From Lachancea dasiensis (taxonomy: Eukaryota > Ascomycota > Saccharomycetes > Saccharomycetales > Saccharomycetaceae), in contig LT598455.1 of NCBI GenBank assembly GCA_900074725.1, positions 1,241,802-1,305,801 of the forward strand: DNA of 64,000 nt, read 5' to 3'. Made by a program: the position numbers and the translations under genes. Below are positions 19,802-29,647 of the stretch, in pieces (the first letter of the stretch is position 1; each line of letters opens with the position of its first letter). The notes beneath the pieces were generated by a model. The model worked only from the letters and a program-made list of their open reading frames with translations, searched no databases and was not told the DNA's origin.

Positions 19802-21067
19802 ATGGTGGTAGATACAACTTATTACGACCTCCTTGGCGTTTCAACAGATGCCAAGGCTATCGATATTAAAAAGGCATATCGAAAGAAGTCAATTCAAGAA
19901 CATCCTGACAAAAATCCCAATGACCCTGGTGCAACAGAACGGTTCCAAGCCATATCGCAGGCCTACCAAGTTCTCAGCAAGGAAGACATACGTGCGAAGT
20001 ACGATAAATTCGGAAAAGAGGAGGCTGTTCCTCAGGAAGGTTTTGAAGATGCAGCTGAGCAGTTTTCGATGATTTTTGGCGGCGACGCTTTTGCTTCCTA
20101 CATCGGTGAGTTAACGCTCTTGAAGAATCTACAGAAGACTGGCGAATTAAGTGCCGAGGATGAAAAAGAGGAGGCAGAAGAGAAAGCTGCAGCGGAAAAA
20201 AAGGAGTCGACTGCCTTCAGTGGTGCCACAGAAGGCTTGGAGAGACTTCATTTGACAGAAGGGGCTCCAAGCGTGAAATCGTCCAACCAGCACTCACAAC
20301 AAGCCACCAGGGCCAAGGAGGAAAAACCAAAGAAGAAGACTAAATTAGAGCTGTTCGAAGAGGAGCAAAAACGCGAAAAGGAGAAGAGCATTAAAGAGTT
20401 AAGCAAACTCTTGAGTGATCGTTTATCGATCCTGACAGAGAGTGAATACAACGCAGCCTGCAAAGAGTCTTTTTCCAGAAAGTTTGAGGAAGAAGCAAAT
20501 ATGCTTAAAATGGAGTCCTTTGGACTCGATATTCTGCACACGATTGGTTACATCTACTGCGAGAAGGGCCAAATATATTTGAAATCGCAACACGCGTGGG
20601 GATTTGGAGGCGTTTTTCATTCAATCAAGGCTAAGAGTGGTGTGGTTGTTGATACTCTCAAGACAGTTTCAGCGGCACTGGATGCCCAAAATACCATGCA
20701 GGAGCTAGAAAAACTAAAGGCTCTTGCAGAATCTGATGAAGTGCTACGAGACGAAAAAGGTCAAGAACTTGCCAAACCGTCCGCGGAAGAACTTGCTCAG
20801 CTGGAACAACGCTTAATGGGCAAGGTTTTGTCTGCCGCGTGGCACGGTTCTAAATTCGAGATAATGTCTACACTCAGATCAGTTTGCGATAATGTATTGG
20901 AAGACGATCATACTGACAGAAAAACCTTGATCAGAAGAGCTGAGTCGTTGGTACTCCTGGGAAAGGTGTTCAAGAGGGCTTTCAGAAGTAAGGTAGAACA
21001 AGAGGAAGCACAGGTTTTCGAAGAATTAGTTGCCGAGGCCACAAAAAAAAAATCGAAACACAAGTAA
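19802..21067 (+). CDS. DJP1: Cytosolic J-protein for peroxisomal import
   Basis: The 421-residue protein (432 in S. cerevisiae) begins with a J domain (about 6-72) containing the HPD tripeptide (34-36). An acidic/coiled-coil linker follows, then the conserved DnaJ-X domain (about 190-380; FGLDILHTIGYIYCEKGQIYL is a marker), and a Lys-rich end. Djp1 recruits Hsp70 for delivery of peroxisomal and some mitochondrial precursors. It is adjacent to AIM21 as in S. cerevisiae (YIR003W-YIR004W) and convergent with the YER010C-like gene 94 bp away. Confidence 0.96.
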   Translation: MVVDTTYYDLLGVSTDAKAIDIKKAYRKKSIQEHPDKNPNDPGATERFQAISQAYQVLSKEDIRAKYDKFGKEEAVPQEGFEDAAEQFSMIFGGDAFASYIGELTLLKNLQKTGELSAEDEKEEAEEKAAAEKKESTAFSGATEGLERLHLTEGAPSVKSSNQHSQQATRAKEEKPKKKTKLELFEEEQKREKEKSIKELSKLLSDRLSILTESEYNAACKESFSRKFEEEANMLKMESFGLDILHTIGYIYCEKGQIYLKSQHAWGFGGVFHSIKAKSGVVVDTLKTVSAALDAQNTMQELEKLKALAESDEVLRDEKGQELAKPSAEELAQLEQRLMGKVLSAAWHGSKFEIMSTLRSVCDNVLEDDHTDRKTLIRRAESLVLLGKVFKRAFRSKVEQEEAQVFEELVAEATKKKSKHK

Positions 21068-21161
21068 GATAATAGGTGCTCCTCTCATTAATGAAGAATA
21101 GTGTGAAATTTGATCATTTCGTTATTTTGCAGCTGCTCATCAAATACCAGCTTGAAAGCGG

Positions 21162-21899
21162 TCACCTCGGCCGCCATGAAGTATCAAACCCCGATAGTAC
21201 ATTTTTCAGTACCGCTCTCCGGCTGTTTTGCGACGACTTCAGTGGCTTCCCCTCTGCGACATCCTGCGCGATGAGCCTGTCTGCCGCAACCGACTTGTGC
21301 ATGTAATGGAAGAAGTCTTGCATAACAACTTTTTCAGTAGGGATCCGAACAATCCCATTTTCGTCGCCCACCATATAATCCCCTGGACGTATATTTTGTA
21401 TTTTAGCTTCACAACATAAGATGTGCAACCGAACCTGCACTGCTACGGGCTTTACAGCCATCTTTGGCGAGCATGTTCCCAATGCATAGCTGTAAACGGG
21501 AAAGTTTAATTCTCTGTGTTCTGCGAGGTCTCTAATACGACCAAAAACGATTGTACCTTTAGCGCCAAGATTTTGAGCTCTTCGAGACATCAGGCCACCG
21601 TACATAGCCTGCGAAATCCTTACGTATGGCGCGGCTTCTAGCTGCATCGGGAGCGTCAGTGCCATCACGACCACACTACCTTCGGGCACCGCATCGATGT
21701 AGTTAATTTCTGGCCGAGGATCATCGTGAGGGGCGAAAAGAACAGTGTAAGCCTGGCCCACCAGGGTATCCCCATGTTGTCCAGACCATTGATGCAGATT
21801 AGGGATATAACCGCCTTCAGGATCGCCATACATATTTAGTAGACAGTCAGACACATCACAGGTGCTGAAAGCTGCTAGTTGCAAAGCGATATCGGACAT
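21162..21899 (-). CDS. RraA-like protein (HMG/CHA aldolase fold), YER010C orthologue
   Basis: The 245-residue protein begins at the ATG giving MSDIALQLAAFSTCDVSDCL; upstream in-frame codons contain no ATG. It carries the RraA signature GGLMSRRAQNLGAKGTIVFG followed by RIRD, which in the family forms the binding site for a divalent metal and a pyruvate or oxaloacetate-type substrate. S. cerevisiae YER010C (234 aa) crystallises as an RraA-like trimer with retro-aldolase/oxaloacetate decarboxylase activity reported for relatives; the physiological substrate is not established. Its place between DJP1 and IST3 reflects YER/YIR interleaving. Confidence 0.93.
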   Translation of the reverse strand: MSDIALQLAAFSTCDVSDCLLNMYGDPEGGYIPNLHQWSGQHGDTLVGQAYTVLFAPHDDPRPEINYIDAVPEGSVVVMALTLPMQLEAAPYVRISQAMYGGLMSRRAQNLGAKGTIVFGRIRDLAEHRELNFPVYSYALGTCSPKMAVKPVAVQVRLHILCCEAKIQNIRPGDYMVGDENGIVRIPTEKVVMQDFFHYMHKSVAADRLIAQDVAEGKPLKSSQNSRRAVLKNVLSGFDTSWRPR

Positions 21900-22048
21900 T
21901 CCTGATGTATAGATCAACTAGATGAGTTTTTACAAGTAATCTCATCGATGAAGGTCAACGAGATATAATTATGAGTAAACACCAATATCTTCTATACGGC
22001 AGCGTATAAATAGATAATCTCGTCCAAAGTCGAGCGTTTACCCTAGGA

Positions 22049-22546
22049 ATGAATCAAATCCGAGCTATACAAAACCTGAGTTTGAGGGAGCTGGAGAGCG
22101 GTATTTTATCACCTTCTGCTTCATGGCATAATGAGTATAAGGATCAAGCGTATATATACGTAGGAGGCCTCAATAAAGATCTTACAGAAGGTGATGTGCT
22201 GACTATCTTTTCTCAATATGGCGTTCCTGTGGATGTGAAGCTTGTAAGAGATCAGGAAACCGGTGACTCAAAGGGATTCGGCTATTTGAAATACGAAGAT
22301 CAGCGATCCACAGCGCTTGCGGTAGATAACTTGAACGGCACAACCATTGCGGGGAAGTCACTTCGAGTCGATCATACATTTTATACACCGCGAGATGTTG
22401 ACAGAGACTACAACGAAGCCGTCAAGACAGAGTTAGAAAGAGATCTTGCTGGAATTCCTAAGCTAGCGGATACCTCCGAATTGCTTATCACATCGACATC
22501 AAGGGCCGGAAACGAATTCGAAGATCCTATGGCACAGCATATATAG
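22049..22546 (+). CDS. IST3: U2 snRNP/RES complex RRM protein
   Basis: The 165-residue protein has one RRM (about 32-110): RNP2 is AYIYVGGL and RNP1 is KGFGYLKYED. The preceding ELESGILSPSASWHNEYKD and following HTFYTPRD segments match Ist3 (Snu17). The last 40 residues are variable. With Bud13 and Pml1 it forms the RES complex, which binds the activated spliceosome and promotes splicing and nuclear pre-mRNA retention. It is YIR005W, next to PAN1 as in S. cerevisiae. Confidence 0.95.
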   Translation: MNQIRAIQNLSLRELESGILSPSASWHNEYKDQAYIYVGGLNKDLTEGDVLTIFSQYGVPVDVKLVRDQETGDSKGFGYLKYEDQRSTALAVDNLNGTTIAGKSLRVDHTFYTPRDVDRDYNEAVKTELERDLAGIPKLADTSELLITSTSRAGNEFEDPMAQHI

Positions 22547-22611
22547 ACACGAATTGGTCACCACAGGTACTTTACACAGCTATATAAAATAATGCACATC
22601 CACTTATCGTT

Positions 22612-25600
22612 TTAAGGCAGTGGTGGTGGAGGAGGAATACCGGAAGGAGGAAGAGGAGCGTCCGGCAGCGAATGAGCGTCGTTGAAGGAGTCCACCGATT
22701 CGGGAATTGAAAGATTGTCATCAAAATTCTCATCACTTTCGTCCTCTTTGCTTGGCGCGGAGTTGACGGTAGGCCCCGAATTGTTCACAAGTTGAGGAAG
22801 AGGGGGAGCTGTGGGAACGGGCGGCATTCTTGCAGACTCAGAGAGCTGACTTCCCTCAGCAGGAGCAACTGGAGCAGGAGCAACTGGAGCAGGAGCAACT
22901 GGAGCAGGAGCAACTGGAGCAGGAGCAACTGGAGCAGGAGCAACTGGAGCAGGAGCAACTGGAGCAGGAGCAACTGGAGCAGGAGCAATTGGAGCAGAAG
23001 CAATTGGAGCAGGAGCAACTGGAGCAGGAGCAGCTGGGGCAGGAGCAACTGGGGCAGGAGCAACTGGAGCAGGAGCAACTGGAGCAGGAGCAGCTGGGGC
23101 AGGAGCAACTGGGGCAGGAGCAACTGGGGCAGGAGCATTGATGGTTGTTTTGGACGAGTCCTCAGCATCCGACCAGTCATCGTCGTCATCTAAACCTCTC
23201 TGTATCCTTCTTTGGGCTTCAGCAGCTTTAGCATCAAACGATGGGGAGCCAGATTGCGTTGGCTTGAAAAAAGGGTTTCTTTCGCCAGTACCCGTCGAAG
23301 TGGAGGATAATGGTCGTACCGAGGAGGAACTCTGCCTCTGTGGCATTCCGAAAGGATTACCCTTGTGGTGGTTGCTCGCTGACCGTGATATGGGACTGGC
23401 GCTATCTAATTGAGGAAGCTCGTCGGTTTGCTGTACTATTTTCAAAGCTGGAGCAGCAGCTGTTTGATGCTTCGTATCATGAATGGGCCCCTGAGTCGTG
23501 TTTATTTGTTCACTAGCTGAAACCTCTTTATGTGGAGATTGATCTCTACTTTCAGCTTTAGGTTCATAGATTTGCCTAGTTTCCGCTGCTCCACTCTGGT
23601 CTTTCTTCTTAGCCTTCAGGGCCGCTAGCTGTTCGGTGAGCTTTCTCACCTCCTCGTCTTCTTCATTGATATCCAGTTCTTCTGCATGAAAAGCGTGCGA
23701 ATTCTTTTCGCGAATGTCTTCTCCCAAACTTAAGCTGGCTAGCCGTTCCTTCATTTTTCTTTGTGCTTGCTCCTTCAAAAAAGTTGATCTATCAAGTGAA
23801 GAAGAAGTGCGTTGCTGGAAATTCGAAGAGCTAGAAGACGAAGGTGCCGTCGCTCTGTAAATATGCTTGACCTCAGAATTCTTTTTCACAGATGGGCTGG
23901 GATGCAACTTGGAAATGAAAGCGCTGACATGAGAATCGACACCGATCCCTAGTTCCCACATTTCATATTGACGCCCACTGATATTTTTCTTACCGCCCAA
24001 AGCAGACTTCACAGAGGCAGCTATTTCAAAAATGGATGTTTGAATATCCTCAATGATTGATTGATTGGCACTATTTTCACTTCTAAATTTAGCCACCTCC
24101 TCGTTGAACACCTGTTCCTGTTGTTCAACATTAGCGCTTGCAGGTTGCTTTCCCATTAAGGTAGCCATCCTGGAGGCTAGCAAAGCCTTACTTTTGGCTT
24201 TCCTACGATCCTCCTCTGTAACTTCCCCATTTTTCCCGGTACCAACCATCGAGGAGGGGTTTCTCTGTCTGTACAGTTCAATTTTTGCCATGGTAATTTG
24301 ATTGTTCACGTTGCTTATTTCGGCCAATAGCTGTGGAACCCGACTGGTAAGAGCTGCGAACTTTTCTTCCAATTCGGCGGGGGCCCCTCCTGCATCTTGC
24401 TTAATGACTGATGAAGGTTGTGGTAGCGCCAAAATCTTCCTCTTCCAGTCTTCAATTGCTCTCTCGTCACTAACTCGTGGCCTCATAGTGTTCACGGAAG
24501 CAGGCTCTTTTGGTGTCTGCGAAGCTCTTGTATTGCTGGGCTCAATCGAAGCACTCGTTAATTCACTGCCCGTGGCTGAGGGGCTCTGATAAGTTTTTCT
24601 ACGATTCCTGGAACTGGGCAAAAGTTCGTCATCGTTGTGCTTAAATGAAATGCCATCAACTTTGGTTGGCTCTTTTCTTTCAGAGCCAGAACTATTTTTA
24701 AGTTGGTCTTTGACAGAATTCAAAATTTGATTGCTCGATGGAATCAAACTGGGGGGAAGACGATTTGGCAGTTCGTGACCTTTGAGCCTTCTATACACTA
24801 GGTGCATTCCTAGTGCGAATTCTTGTCTATTCAGCTGCCCACTATTGTTGATATCGCAAAGATTCCAAATTTGTTCCAAGTCATTCCTATTCAAGCCAGA
24901 CTTCCTGAAAACTTCGACGGCGGTTGCAGATCCCATTAATCCGTGTCCCTGGGAATCGTATGTATCGAATATTTTATAGAACAGCGCCTTTTCATCACTG
25001 CTGATCACATCGGAATCATCAACCATAAACTTCTTGGCAAAATTAGCTTGACTGTAAATTTCATTGTTACCAAAACCGGTCTTTTGAGCTGTTAGGGGTG
25101 CAGTCGGATTAAAATTGGAAGGAGGCAAATATCCAGTTGGCTGTGGCTGCAGTGTAGCAGAGCCATTGAAAGATGTCTCAGGGAATTGACCAGGGAATTG
25201 ACCAGTGGGTTGACCAGTTAAAACTGATGTTAACGAGTTTGGAAGACCGGTGGTCTGAGGCTGAAAATTGTTTATACCGGTAAACTGACTTTGGAGAGGC
25301 TGATTGAAAGATGTCTGTGGCATAAAGCCGGTGGATTGGGGCTGTAGGAAGCCACCCGTAGACTGACTCTGAAGGATGTTCCCTGTCTGTTGCTGAGGGA
25401 AGCTGGCCGTGGGTTGTTGTTGTTGTTGTTGTTGTTGTTGAGAGTATCCGCCAGTTGGCTGGGATTGTAGCAGTCCACCAGTAGCTTGAGCTGTCAATGC
25501 TTGATTAAATGACGTTTGAGGAATGAAACCCGTCAACTGTGGATTCAATTGCCCTTGAGTGGTTTGCGACTGCAATGGCATGCCAAAGCTTGTGTTGGGC

Positions 25601-26880
25601 ATCATACCTGTAGGCTGCGGTTGCAAATTCTGGAATCCGGAGGTAAGATCATCAAAAGGAGTCTTCGGTTGGGGTGGAGCGGAGGACTCATCGCCACTCG
25701 CAATACTGAAGTTTATGGCGTCCACGAAGCTCGCTACCTCGTTTTTCATTTTTGTACTAAGCTCGAAAGGTACGCTGTCACCTTGAATAACGTCATTCAC
25801 AAGATGCATTGCTAAGGCAAATTCGGGGAACAACAACTCACCCGCTCTACTCGTGTCGCACAATGTCCAGATTCTAGCCAACAGGGTTGGAGAAACTCCA
25901 GATTTCATGAGGATACTTCTACAGGAATTTCCTGAAATTGTGTTGGAGCCTCTTGGAACAGAAGATCTGAACAAAGTTTCAAACTTCGCCTGATCATTAG
26001 CTGTCATAAATGACAGTCTCATAGCAGGGATTTTCATATCGTCATTAACCCCATTATTCGCAAAAGAGTTCACAAATCCAGTCGCAGAAGGCTTTAGAGG
26101 TTGCATAGGAGGCTGCGCGTTTTGAGAATAAAAGCCAGTCTGCTGGGGCTGGAGAGGCTGTTGAGAGGGTTGAGAGTAGTAGCCAGTCTGCTGGGGCTGG
26201 AGTGGCTGTGAAGTTTGCGGTAATGCACCAGTCTGCGATGGCTGATTTGCTTGTGAGTTAGACGTGGGACGTGGTTGATTGTAATCAGTGCCCTGGAGTT
26301 GTTGCTGGGCCATGTATCCCGTAGTCTGAGGAGGCTGGCTCGAGTAATTTGTCTGTTGAAATGGTTGCAAATTTGACTGCTGTACCGCCATGGGTTGCTG
26401 ATAGGTTCCAGTGGGTTGTTGTTGTTGTTGATTGGAGCTCTGTGGCTGCACTTGTTGCCCAAAGAACGAAGTCGGAGGAACTTGCTGCCCATAAGCGCCA
26501 GTTAGTTGGGGCTGCAAAGTGTTCTGCTGGGAGTAAAAGTTCGTTTGTTGGGGCTGAATTGCAGTGGAGCCGCTAAAAGCTTCTGTTTGTTGCCCACCTT
26601 GAAATCCACCCTGAGCACCACCAAACGCATTGGGACCTCCGAAGGAAGACCCATTACTTACAAACCCCGTCATTTGGTGCTGGTGCTGGTGTTGCTGCTG
26701 CTGCTGCTGCTGCGATGGCTGTTGCTGAAGGCCAAAAGAGCTCGGGACGTTTTGCTGATAATTGCCAAACTCACTCGTGGGACGTTGAGTAAGCTGCGTT
26801 GGCGGTTGATTATTCCCTGGGTAATTACCTAGGGGTTGCTGGTTAAAACCATGCCCCTGGGCCTGATAAGGGTTGAACAT
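22612..26880 (-). CDS. PAN1: Endocytic scaffold Pan1 (EH-domain actin regulator)
   Basis: The protein has 1422 residues (1480 in S. cerevisiae). Gln-rich sequence with many LQPQxTG-type repeats (targets of Prk1/Ark1 kinases in S. cerevisiae) fills 1-280 and the region between the EH domains. EH1 lies at about 281-370 and EH2 at about 617-705, each with an EF-hand pair (DTSRAGELLFPEF; DINNSGQLNRQEF). A coiled coil follows (about 830-920), then a basic/acidic region with ERLASLSLGEDI, and a Pro-rich C-terminus. The C-terminus contains an 18-copy PAPVA pentapeptide array and ends PPSGIPPPPPLP, a ligand for SH3 and type I myosin partners. Pan1 with End3 and Sla1 drives Arp2/3-based endocytosis. 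CAG/CAA tracts encode polyglutamine near residues 55-65 and 480. Confidence 0.97.
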   Translation of the reverse strand: MFNPYQAQGHGFNQQPLGNYPGNNQPPTQLTQRPTSEFGNYQQNVPSSFGLQQQPSQQQQQQQHQHQHQMTGFVSNGSSFGGPNAFGGAQGGFQGGQQTEAFSGSTAIQPQQTNFYSQQNTLQPQLTGAYGQQVPPTSFFGQQVQPQSSNQQQQQPTGTYQQPMAVQQSNLQPFQQTNYSSQPPQTTGYMAQQQLQGTDYNQPRPTSNSQANQPSQTGALPQTSQPLQPQQTGYYSQPSQQPLQPQQTGFYSQNAQPPMQPLKPSATGFVNSFANNGVNDDMKIPAMRLSFMTANDQAKFETLFRSSVPRGSNTISGNSCRSILMKSGVSPTLLARIWTLCDTSRAGELLFPEFALAMHLVNDVIQGDSVPFELSTKMKNEVASFVDAINFSIASGDESSAPPQPKTPFDDLTSGFQNLQPQPTGMMPNTSFGMPLQSQTTQGQLNPQLTGFIPQTSFNQALTAQATGGLLQSQPTGGYSQQQQQQQQQPTASFPQQQTGNILQSQSTGGFLQPQSTGFMPQTSFNQPLQSQFTGINNFQPQTTGLPNSLTSVLTGQPTGQFPGQFPETSFNGSATLQPQPTGYLPPSNFNPTAPLTAQKTGFGNNEIYSQANFAKKFMVDDSDVISSDEKALFYKIFDTYDSQGHGLMGSATAVEVFRKSGLNRNDLEQIWNLCDINNSGQLNRQEFALGMHLVYRRLKGHELPNRLPPSLIPSSNQILNSVKDQLKNSSGSERKEPTKVDGISFKHNDDELLPSSRNRRKTYQSPSATGSELTSASIEPSNTRASQTPKEPASVNTMRPRVSDERAIEDWKRKILALPQPSSVIKQDAGGAPAELEEKFAALTSRVPQLLAEISNVNNQITMAKIELYRQRNPSSMVGTGKNGEVTEEDRRKAKSKALLASRMATLMGKQPASANVEQQEQVFNEEVAKFRSENSANQSIIEDIQTSIFEIAASVKSALGGKKNISGRQYEMWELGIGVDSHVSAFISKLHPSPSVKKNSEVKHIYRATAPSSSSSSNFQQRTSSSLDRSTFLKEQAQRKMKERLASLSLGEDIREKNSHAFHAEELDINEEDEEVRKLTEQLAALKAKKKDQSGAAETRQIYEPKAESRDQSPHKEVSASEQINTTQGPIHDTKHQTAAAPALKIVQQTDELPQLDSASPISRSASNHHKGNPFGMPQRQSSSSVRPLSSTSTGTGERNPFFKPTQSGSPSFDAKAAEAQRRIQRGLDDDDDWSDAEDSSKTTINAPAPVAPAPVAPAPAAPAPVAPAPVAPAPVAPAPAAPAPVAPAPIASAPIAPAPVAPAPVAPAPVAPAPVAPAPVAPAPVAPAPVAPAPVAPAEGSQLSESARMPPVPTAPPLPQLVNNSGPTVNSAPSKEDESDENFDDNLSIPESVDSFNDAHSLPDAPLPPSGIPPPPPLP
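22859..23131. repeat. 15-bp coding minisatellite in PAN1 (PAPVA x18)
   Basis: About 18 head-to-tail copies of a 15-bp unit (plus strand GGAGCAGGAGCAACT) encode PAPVA on the minus strand, with PAPAA, PAPIA and SAPIA variants in the middle. The eight copies nearest the 3' end are identical, indicating recent expansion. All copies keep frame because 15 is a multiple of three. Confidence 0.95.
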
Positions 26881-28605
26881 AATCTTCCGACGCCGCCTCT
26901 GATTTCGTTGTCCTGTTTAGTTATAGCTTAATCCATGTCTGATCTGAAATAATTGATTTTATATAGGGGCCCTGGTCAAGAACAGCAAGTCTTCGTAAAT
27001 AGGCATAGCCTCCAGTAAAAAGTGGCACATCTTCTCCCATAAATACTACGGCTGTCTGGCATAATGCGAATTGAAGTTTGAATTGACGACCTCTTTTGCA
27101 AATACCTATATGCCTATCGTTTGCTCGAAGATCGCAGAATCACCAAAAGAGGTTAAGTTTCTTGCGACATGATATTGTTGCGCACGATGTCACATTTCAA
27201 ATGCGCTGTACTTGAACAGACGTGCTTCAAATCTGATAAAGGAATGCATTCAAATCTATGTACGTTCTTTTTATTCTTGAGAATGAGACAGACCATGCTT
27301 CTAGGTACGTCGTAAAAATTCTTGGTGCGACGTGAAACTGAAGAGACTTATCGAGATAGGTTGTCGCCTGACTAAAACAAAAAAGCTTTTCAATTATAGT
27401 AGTATTGTTGGGAGAGCGACTGGTAGTGACCTGATACTGTTCGAATAGTTTCGAGTTGCAGAAGAGTAACCAACAAAGTGGTGTCAGTATAGTACGAAGT
27501 GATACGGACGACGTCAGTAAAACGAAAGTGTACACGGTGAATGATCAACCTACGGAATTCAGAGGTGCAGTTCTTACACGGAAATGCCTTGGTTACTCAC
27601 TTCAGCTATCCAATAGCCCGAACAGCCCATTTGCTAAATTACCCAGCCCCAACTGCCCCTAGGGTATTCCCACCTGAAAATTGTGTCAACACCAGCTCTA
27701 TGTCCCAGATGTGAATCAGACTTAGAGCCAAGATAATCGCGGAGCACAACCAGAGGCCGTTTCACAAGCTGAACTTCTGATATCAAGTACACAGAGTTTC
27801 ATACACGCTGTCTATCATTTTAAACTGAAGGAAAAATTCGGCAAGTTGACTAGTGCCGACGTTGAATCTCTCCAATAGAAAATTCAACAATAAATAAGCA
27901 AACCACACAGTACTAAGTGTAATACCATTGTATACACTGCAATGCCGTGCTCTCGTTCTCGAAACCTTCTGCTTCGGTATATAAGAGACGTGATCACCTA
28001 CTATACCGTCACCGTCGTTTACCAATACTTGAAACTACTAAATAAACAACAGGTCAAGTGGGATGTATCTCTCCAGATCAACATTTAGCTATGGAAGACA
28101 CTAAAACCACGGTTTTTAGAATTCCTGTCTTTCGATATCCAGTAACGAGTTTACTCGGTTTCCGACCCCATCACGGTCCTACACTACAAGTGTTTCTGTC
28201 CACTTTAAACCGTAATGCGACCAAGCTGTGAACAAGAGATTCTTTACCCTCAATGCCAATGCTACGGCCACGAACAGTGCTAATTTCACCGCCCGTAGTA
28301 CGGATGGTCGCCCTCTAATTTTTCTCTTCAGACTACATGCACGATTTGGATTTAACTTACAGAATACACGGTGCCTTGTCTCAATTCCGAAGGAACCCTT
28401 CGAGGGACCAACCGTCTACTCGTCGCTTTGATCAAAACTTGGCCAGTAACTTTACGAAAGTGACACACGCTCGTGCCAAGCGACCTGGAAAATTTTTAGT
28501 AGAGATGTGAGTCGAGAAGTTCATCTCGACCTAGACGAATACATCTTAGAACATAGGCGCCAAGCACGGTCTCTTCAACAAGTTTGTTTAATACGTTCGG
28601 TGAAA
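26881..28605. other. Large gene-free gap and synteny junction between PAN1 and TIM23
   Basis: These 1.7 kb hold no open frame with recognisable similarity (the longest is about 100 codons on the minus strand and looks random) and no tRNA or snRNA that I can recognise. They separate genes from two unrelated ancestral blocks (YER/YIR on the left, YNR/YCR on the right). Both flanking genes point away, so part of it is two promoters. A 35-bp segment at 27,492-27,526 recurs at 52,466-52,500. I find no CDEI-CDEII-CDEIII centromere arrangement. Confidence 0.7.
27492..27526 (+). repeat. Dispersed 35-bp element, copy A
   Basis: This segment matches 52,466-52,500 at 29 of 35 positions without gaps, including an identical 15-bp core CGACGTCAGTAAAAC (27,509-27,523). 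The core contains an ACGTCA half of a CRE/ATF-type site. Both copies lie in long gaps upstream of minus-strand genes. Confidence 0.6.
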
Positions 28606-29274
28606 ATGTCGTGGCTTTTTGGTGGAAGTAAAAAAAATGATTCCAACACTTCTGCTTCCGCCGAGCATCAACAGATTGTGCAGGATGAGGGCAAAGCCCA
28701 ACATGCTCTAGGATTCGATCCTAGCCAAGTTACCAACGTGTCGAGCATCATATCCACACCAGGCGCTTTGGACCCTTCAAGATTACACCCACTGGCCGGC
28801 CTGGAGCGCGGTGTCGAATATCTGGATCTAGAGGAGGAACAGCTATCTACTATGGAAGGCTCCAGAAGCTTGATCCCTTCAAGAGGTTGGACTGACGATT
28901 TGTGCTACGGAACAGGTGCCGTTTACTTGCTAGGTCTTGGTCTTGGGGGCTCATACGGTTTTTTCGAGGGGTTGAAAAACATCCCACCCAACAGCCCTGG
29001 AAAGCTGCAACTTAATACCGTGCTGAATCATATTACCAGGAGAGGTCCTTTTATCGGCAACAATGCTGGTGTGTTGACTCTCACTTACAATTTAATCAAT
29101 TCTTCGATTGATGCTCTGAGAGGAAAACATGACGCTGCCAATTCTGTTGTTGCAGGTGCCCTGACAGGCGCAATCTTCAAATCTTCCAAAGGTCTCAAGC
29201 CCATGGCGTACGCCTCTGGTATGGTCGCCGCTGCAGCCGCGACGTGGAGTGGCGCCAAATCCTTTATTTTGTGA
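28606..29274 (+). CDS. TIM23: Mitochondrial inner-membrane presequence translocase channel subunit
   Basis: The ATG at 28,606 gives MSWLFGG and a 222-residue protein, exactly the length of S. cerevisiae Tim23. The upstream in-frame extension has no ATG. The N-terminal about 95 residues form the intermembrane-space domain, including LHPLAGLERGVEYLDLEEE, which contacts Tim50 and presequences. The Tim17/22/23-type membrane domain has four hydrophobic segments (about 97-215) with GTGAVYLLGLGLGG, NNAGVLTLTYNLINSSIDALRGK and GALTGAIFKSSKGLKP. It is YNR017W, followed downstream by RCF2 (YNR018W) with the RRT12-like gene interleaved. Confidence 0.98.
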   Translation: MSWLFGGSKKNDSNTSASAEHQQIVQDEGKAQHALGFDPSQVTNVSSIISTPGALDPSRLHPLAGLERGVEYLDLEEEQLSTMEGSRSLIPSRGWTDDLCYGTGAVYLLGLGLGGSYGFFEGLKNIPPNSPGKLQLNTVLNHITRRGPFIGNNAGVLTLTYNLINSSIDALRGKHDAANSVVAGALTGAIFKSSKGLKPMAYASGMVAAAAATWSGAKSFIL

Positions 29275-29647
29275 GGTGGGTAAACTCCAAAGCAAATTTT
29301 AATGACATGCGTGATCCTCAAGCACCAGCCACCATCAAAACTTCGGGCCCCAAAGCAAGACCTACCATCTTTGACGACCTCGCCACTCATACCAACACTC
29401 AACGCATTACGAACAACCAAGCACATCTTCATTCGTGTACACTAAACTTAAACTAGGCCCCACGATTGATCAAGGGCTTCCGATAATTCATATAGCTCTG
29501 AATAATTTTGAATGGGAACACTATAAAAAAGAACGAGCAAACGAAAATTACAATCGTTGATAGGTAAGTTCCAACCTTTGGGCTTTCAACGTTGCTGCTC
29601 TACTTGTACATAAAGTAATTGAATATTTCACTTATCAAAGCAGCCGC
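29275..29647. other. TIM23-RRT12-like convergent intergenic interval
   Basis: These 373 bp lie between two convergent 3' ends. They contain A/T-rich 3'-processing-like sequence and no supported gene. Confidence 0.55.
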
